From: Chitinophagales bacterium
GTDB taxonomy: Bacteria > Bacteroidota > Bacteroidia > Chitinophagales > UBA2359
Length of the DNA stretch: 7,559 nt
Direction of reading: 5' to 3'
NCBI GenBank assembly: GCA_020629335.1
Contig: JAHDDN010000257.1
Coordinates: forward strand, 1-7,559
Positions 6,071 to 7,559 of the stretch are shown here, one piece after another; the stretch's first letter is position 1; every line of letters starts with the position of its first letter. The notes under the pieces are model-generated. The model did not search any database. It was not told the DNA's origin and worked only from the letters and a program-made list of their open reading frames with translations. The position numbers and the translations under genes are program-made.

Positions 6071-6092
6071 GGGCCGAGCTATGTGTCGGCCC
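6071..6092 (-). terminator. GC-rich palindrome after the helical-repeat gene; possible terminator or REP-like repeat
   Basis: GGGCCGA (6071-6077) pairs with TCGGCCC (6086-6092) around an eight-base loop (GCTATGTG). It begins 12 nt beyond the stop of the minus-strand gene at 6105. On the minus strand it is followed by CTATAATATTTTAC, which is only a weak T tract, so termination is plausible but not certain. A GGGSSGA-loop-TCSSCCC palindrome with this loop and a nearby CGTAG recalls short dispersed palindromes of Bacteroidota intergenic DNA, so it may be such a repeat recruited as a transcript end. Confidence 0.55.
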
Positions 6093-6104
6093 TTCCGTAG
6101 TTAA

Positions 6105-7559
6105 TTAGTTTTTAGCTTTTAAAATTTCGAGATAACTCTTGTTTTGTATTTTACTATCAATCCAATTGAGGAGTTCATTGTAGAGGGTTTCGGGTACCGT
6201 ATTTTCGTGCTCATCTTTTATTTGCTGAAGATTATTTTTTAGGTTTTGGAGATGTTTTATTACTTCTGTTTTTGAGCTGGCTTTTAATAATTTATTGAAG
6301 CATTCGATGAGATTAGATTCGAGTAAATAATATTGATCCCGATTGGCTAAGAATCGGCGGGTATTACGAATGAGATAAGGTAGATAATCGTGATTTTCGA
6401 GTTCATAATGAATGATGAGTTCACGGACGCGTGCAAATGCTAGTATATTATCACGGATGGATGTTGGGTTTAGGTTCAGTAATTTGTTGAGCCAGTGTAG
6501 GGCATTTTCATATTCGCTATGTTGGAAATAAATGGAAATGACGGTGTTCCAGATAACGACTTTTTCGATGGTTTTTAGCAGAGTGTCAGACTTGTCTATT
6601 TCTTGTATGATAGGATGAGCCTTTTCCAGTTGGAAGGAAAGCATATAGTAGCTGAGGGCCATGTTGTAATAGCTTGGATATATCCGCTTTTTGAGTTGTT
6701 GTTGTTTTTCTCCTTTGAAAATATTAGGTAATTGGAAATACTTTTGGAGGAGTTCATCTAGGCGATCATACTTTTGAAGAAAGAAGCAGCTACCTAATAC
6801 GATTTGGTAAGATGCCGCATAGAATTTATCGTATTCTTTCATCATTTGTGGGTGTGCTTCAAAGAACTCGATAAATTCTATTCCTATATCGTATCGTTTT
6901 TGATGTTCTTTTTTGTACCAGTGATAATTGGCCCAGATGATGTAGTAATAGCATCGAGACAGAAAGGTACTGGTATAGTCAATATTTTGCATCCACTCAG
7001 ACTCTACAAATGTCTCAATGGTTTTAGCTTCTTCCTCATTTCTTATGACGCCTTTTTGTGTATTAAAGATTAGGAATTCGTAGTAAAGCTGGCTATATGT
7101 CTTTTTATTTTGATATCGGTGTAGTAGATCAGCTTCGCTATTTGCTAAATCATTTAACAAAGCCTCGAAATTATTCGGTTTTAACTGTGGAAACATAATA
7201 GTACGCTCTAATTCTCCAATTTCTAAGAGTTTGAGGTGTAGTTCATACTCGCCAGCCATTTTTTTTGCCTTTTTTAGTAGTCGACTAGCCTGATTTGCCA
7301 AGTTTTTTCTGAATAAAATGTCGGCTTTCTGAATTAATTCATTTACTTGGGTTTTTACATTTTTCTTAACATCTAATTGGACTAAACTTTGAAGGATTAG
7401 ATGGTATAGGTAATTTTTTGTAACATGTAGTTGTTTGATGAATTTGTCGTTTTTAAAAGTCTGGATGATCAGCTCTTCTTGATATTCAGTCATTTTAGAT
7501 AAGCAATCAAATAGTTTTAGATAGTTTTTTTCTCCTTTTTGTGTATCTACATAAAGCTT
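6105..7559 (-). CDS. Large all-helical (TPR-like) protein of unknown function, start outside window
   Basis: The first ATG in the window is at 7493, but the frame continues without a stop through 22 more codons to the right edge, reading K-L-Y-V-D-T-Q-K-G-E-K-N-Y-L-K-L-F-D-C-L-S-K. That stretch reads as real protein: E-K-N-Y-L-K-L-F-D resembles the beginnings of a Bacteroidota family that I recall only as hypothetical proteins. The true start is therefore probably upstream, and 484 residues are visible. The protein is charged, K/E/L/Y/N-rich and predicted nearly all alpha-helical. Repeating helix pairs look TPR-like, for example A-L-S-Y-Y-M-L-S-F-Q-L-E-K-A and S-E-Y-E-N-A-L-H-W-L-N-K-L-L-N-L-N-P. 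The N-terminal half carries conserved-looking K-Q-L-H-V-T-K-N-Y-L-Y and A-x-x-L-L-K-K-A-K-K-M-A segments. It has no visible signal peptide, membrane segment or catalytic motif. It is probably a cytoplasmic scaffold. It is separated from the lipoprotein gene by about 560 nt of repeats and is not clearly cotranscribed with anything here. Confidence 0.85.
   Translation of the reverse strand, partial: KLYVDTQKGEKNYLKLFDCLSKMTEYQEELIIQTFKNDKFIKQLHVTKNYLYHLILQSLVQLDVKKNVKTQVNELIQKADILFRKNLANQASRLLKKAKKMAGEYELHLKLLEIGELERTIMFPQLKPNNFEALLNDLANSEADLLHRYQNKKTYSQLYYEFLIFNTQKGVIRNEEEAKTIETFVESEWMQNIDYTSTFLSRCYYYIIWANYHWYKKEHQKRYDIGIEFIEFFEAHPQMMKEYDKFYAASYQIVLGSCFFLQKYDRLDELLQKYFQLPNIFKGEKQQQLKKRIYPSYYNMALSYYMLSFQLEKAHPIIQEIDKSDTLLKTIEKVVIWNTVISIYFQHSEYENALHWLNKLLNLNPTSIRDNILAFARVRELIIHYELENHDYLPYLIRNTRRFLANRDQYYLLESNLIECFNKLLKASSKTEVIKHLQNLKNNLQQIKDEHENTVPETLYNELLNWIDSKIQNKSYLEILKAKN

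Noticed and set aside
6804..7073. 89-codon plus-strand frame opposite the helical-repeat gene
   Set aside because: It is antisense to a long protein-like frame and has a cysteine/phenylalanine-rich composition typical of a shadow frame.

Overview
The window looks like the chromosome of a Bacteroidota bacterium, probably close to Saprospiraceae. The evidence is a C-terminal type IX secretion (T9SS) sorting domain, no Shine-Dalgarno sequences in front of the genes, AT-rich coding sequence, and intergenic DNA full of short palindromes and degenerate repeats. The family placement is inference; the phylum is well supported.

Layout from left to right. 1-605 is the 3' end of a secreted T9SS cargo protein, followed by a strong bulged-hairpin terminator (637-682). 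740-980 is copy A of a structured, non-coding element of about 240 bp. 1134-4845 is a three-gene same-strand cluster: an AKR11/YdhF-type aldo/keto reductase, an SsuD-type flavin-dependent monooxygenase (21-nt gap), and an SGLT-type Na+/sugar symporter (79-nt gap). 4854-4985 and 5611-5732 are two blocks of related low-complexity repeats on either side of a small convergent lipoprotein gene (4990-5541, minus strand). 5789-6030 is copy B of the structured element, inverted relative to copy A. 6071-6092 is a GC-rich palindrome. 6105-7559 (minus) is a large helical-repeat protein whose reading frame stays open to the right edge, so its start lies outside the window.

The most interesting genes are the three in the middle. 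The monooxygenase keeps the sulfonate-site residues of SsuD, the reductase keeps the AKR tetrad, and the symporter keeps most of the galactose-site residues of vSGLT. A sugar importer, a sulfonate monooxygenase and an aldehyde-reducing AKR together are what an oxygenolytic sulfosugar (sulfoquinovose, sulfo-SMO type) route needs: import, release of sulfite to leave a 6-oxo-sugar, and reduction to the plain hexose. No sulfoquinovosidase, flavin reductase or sulfite exporter is visible here, so this is a testable inference and not a demonstrated pathway.

The most interesting non-coding signal is the pair of 240-bp elements. Their ends are almost identical and their middles have diverged, yet the same six helices can be drawn in both, with compensatory base changes. 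They bracket the metabolic cluster and the lipoprotein gene in inverted orientation.
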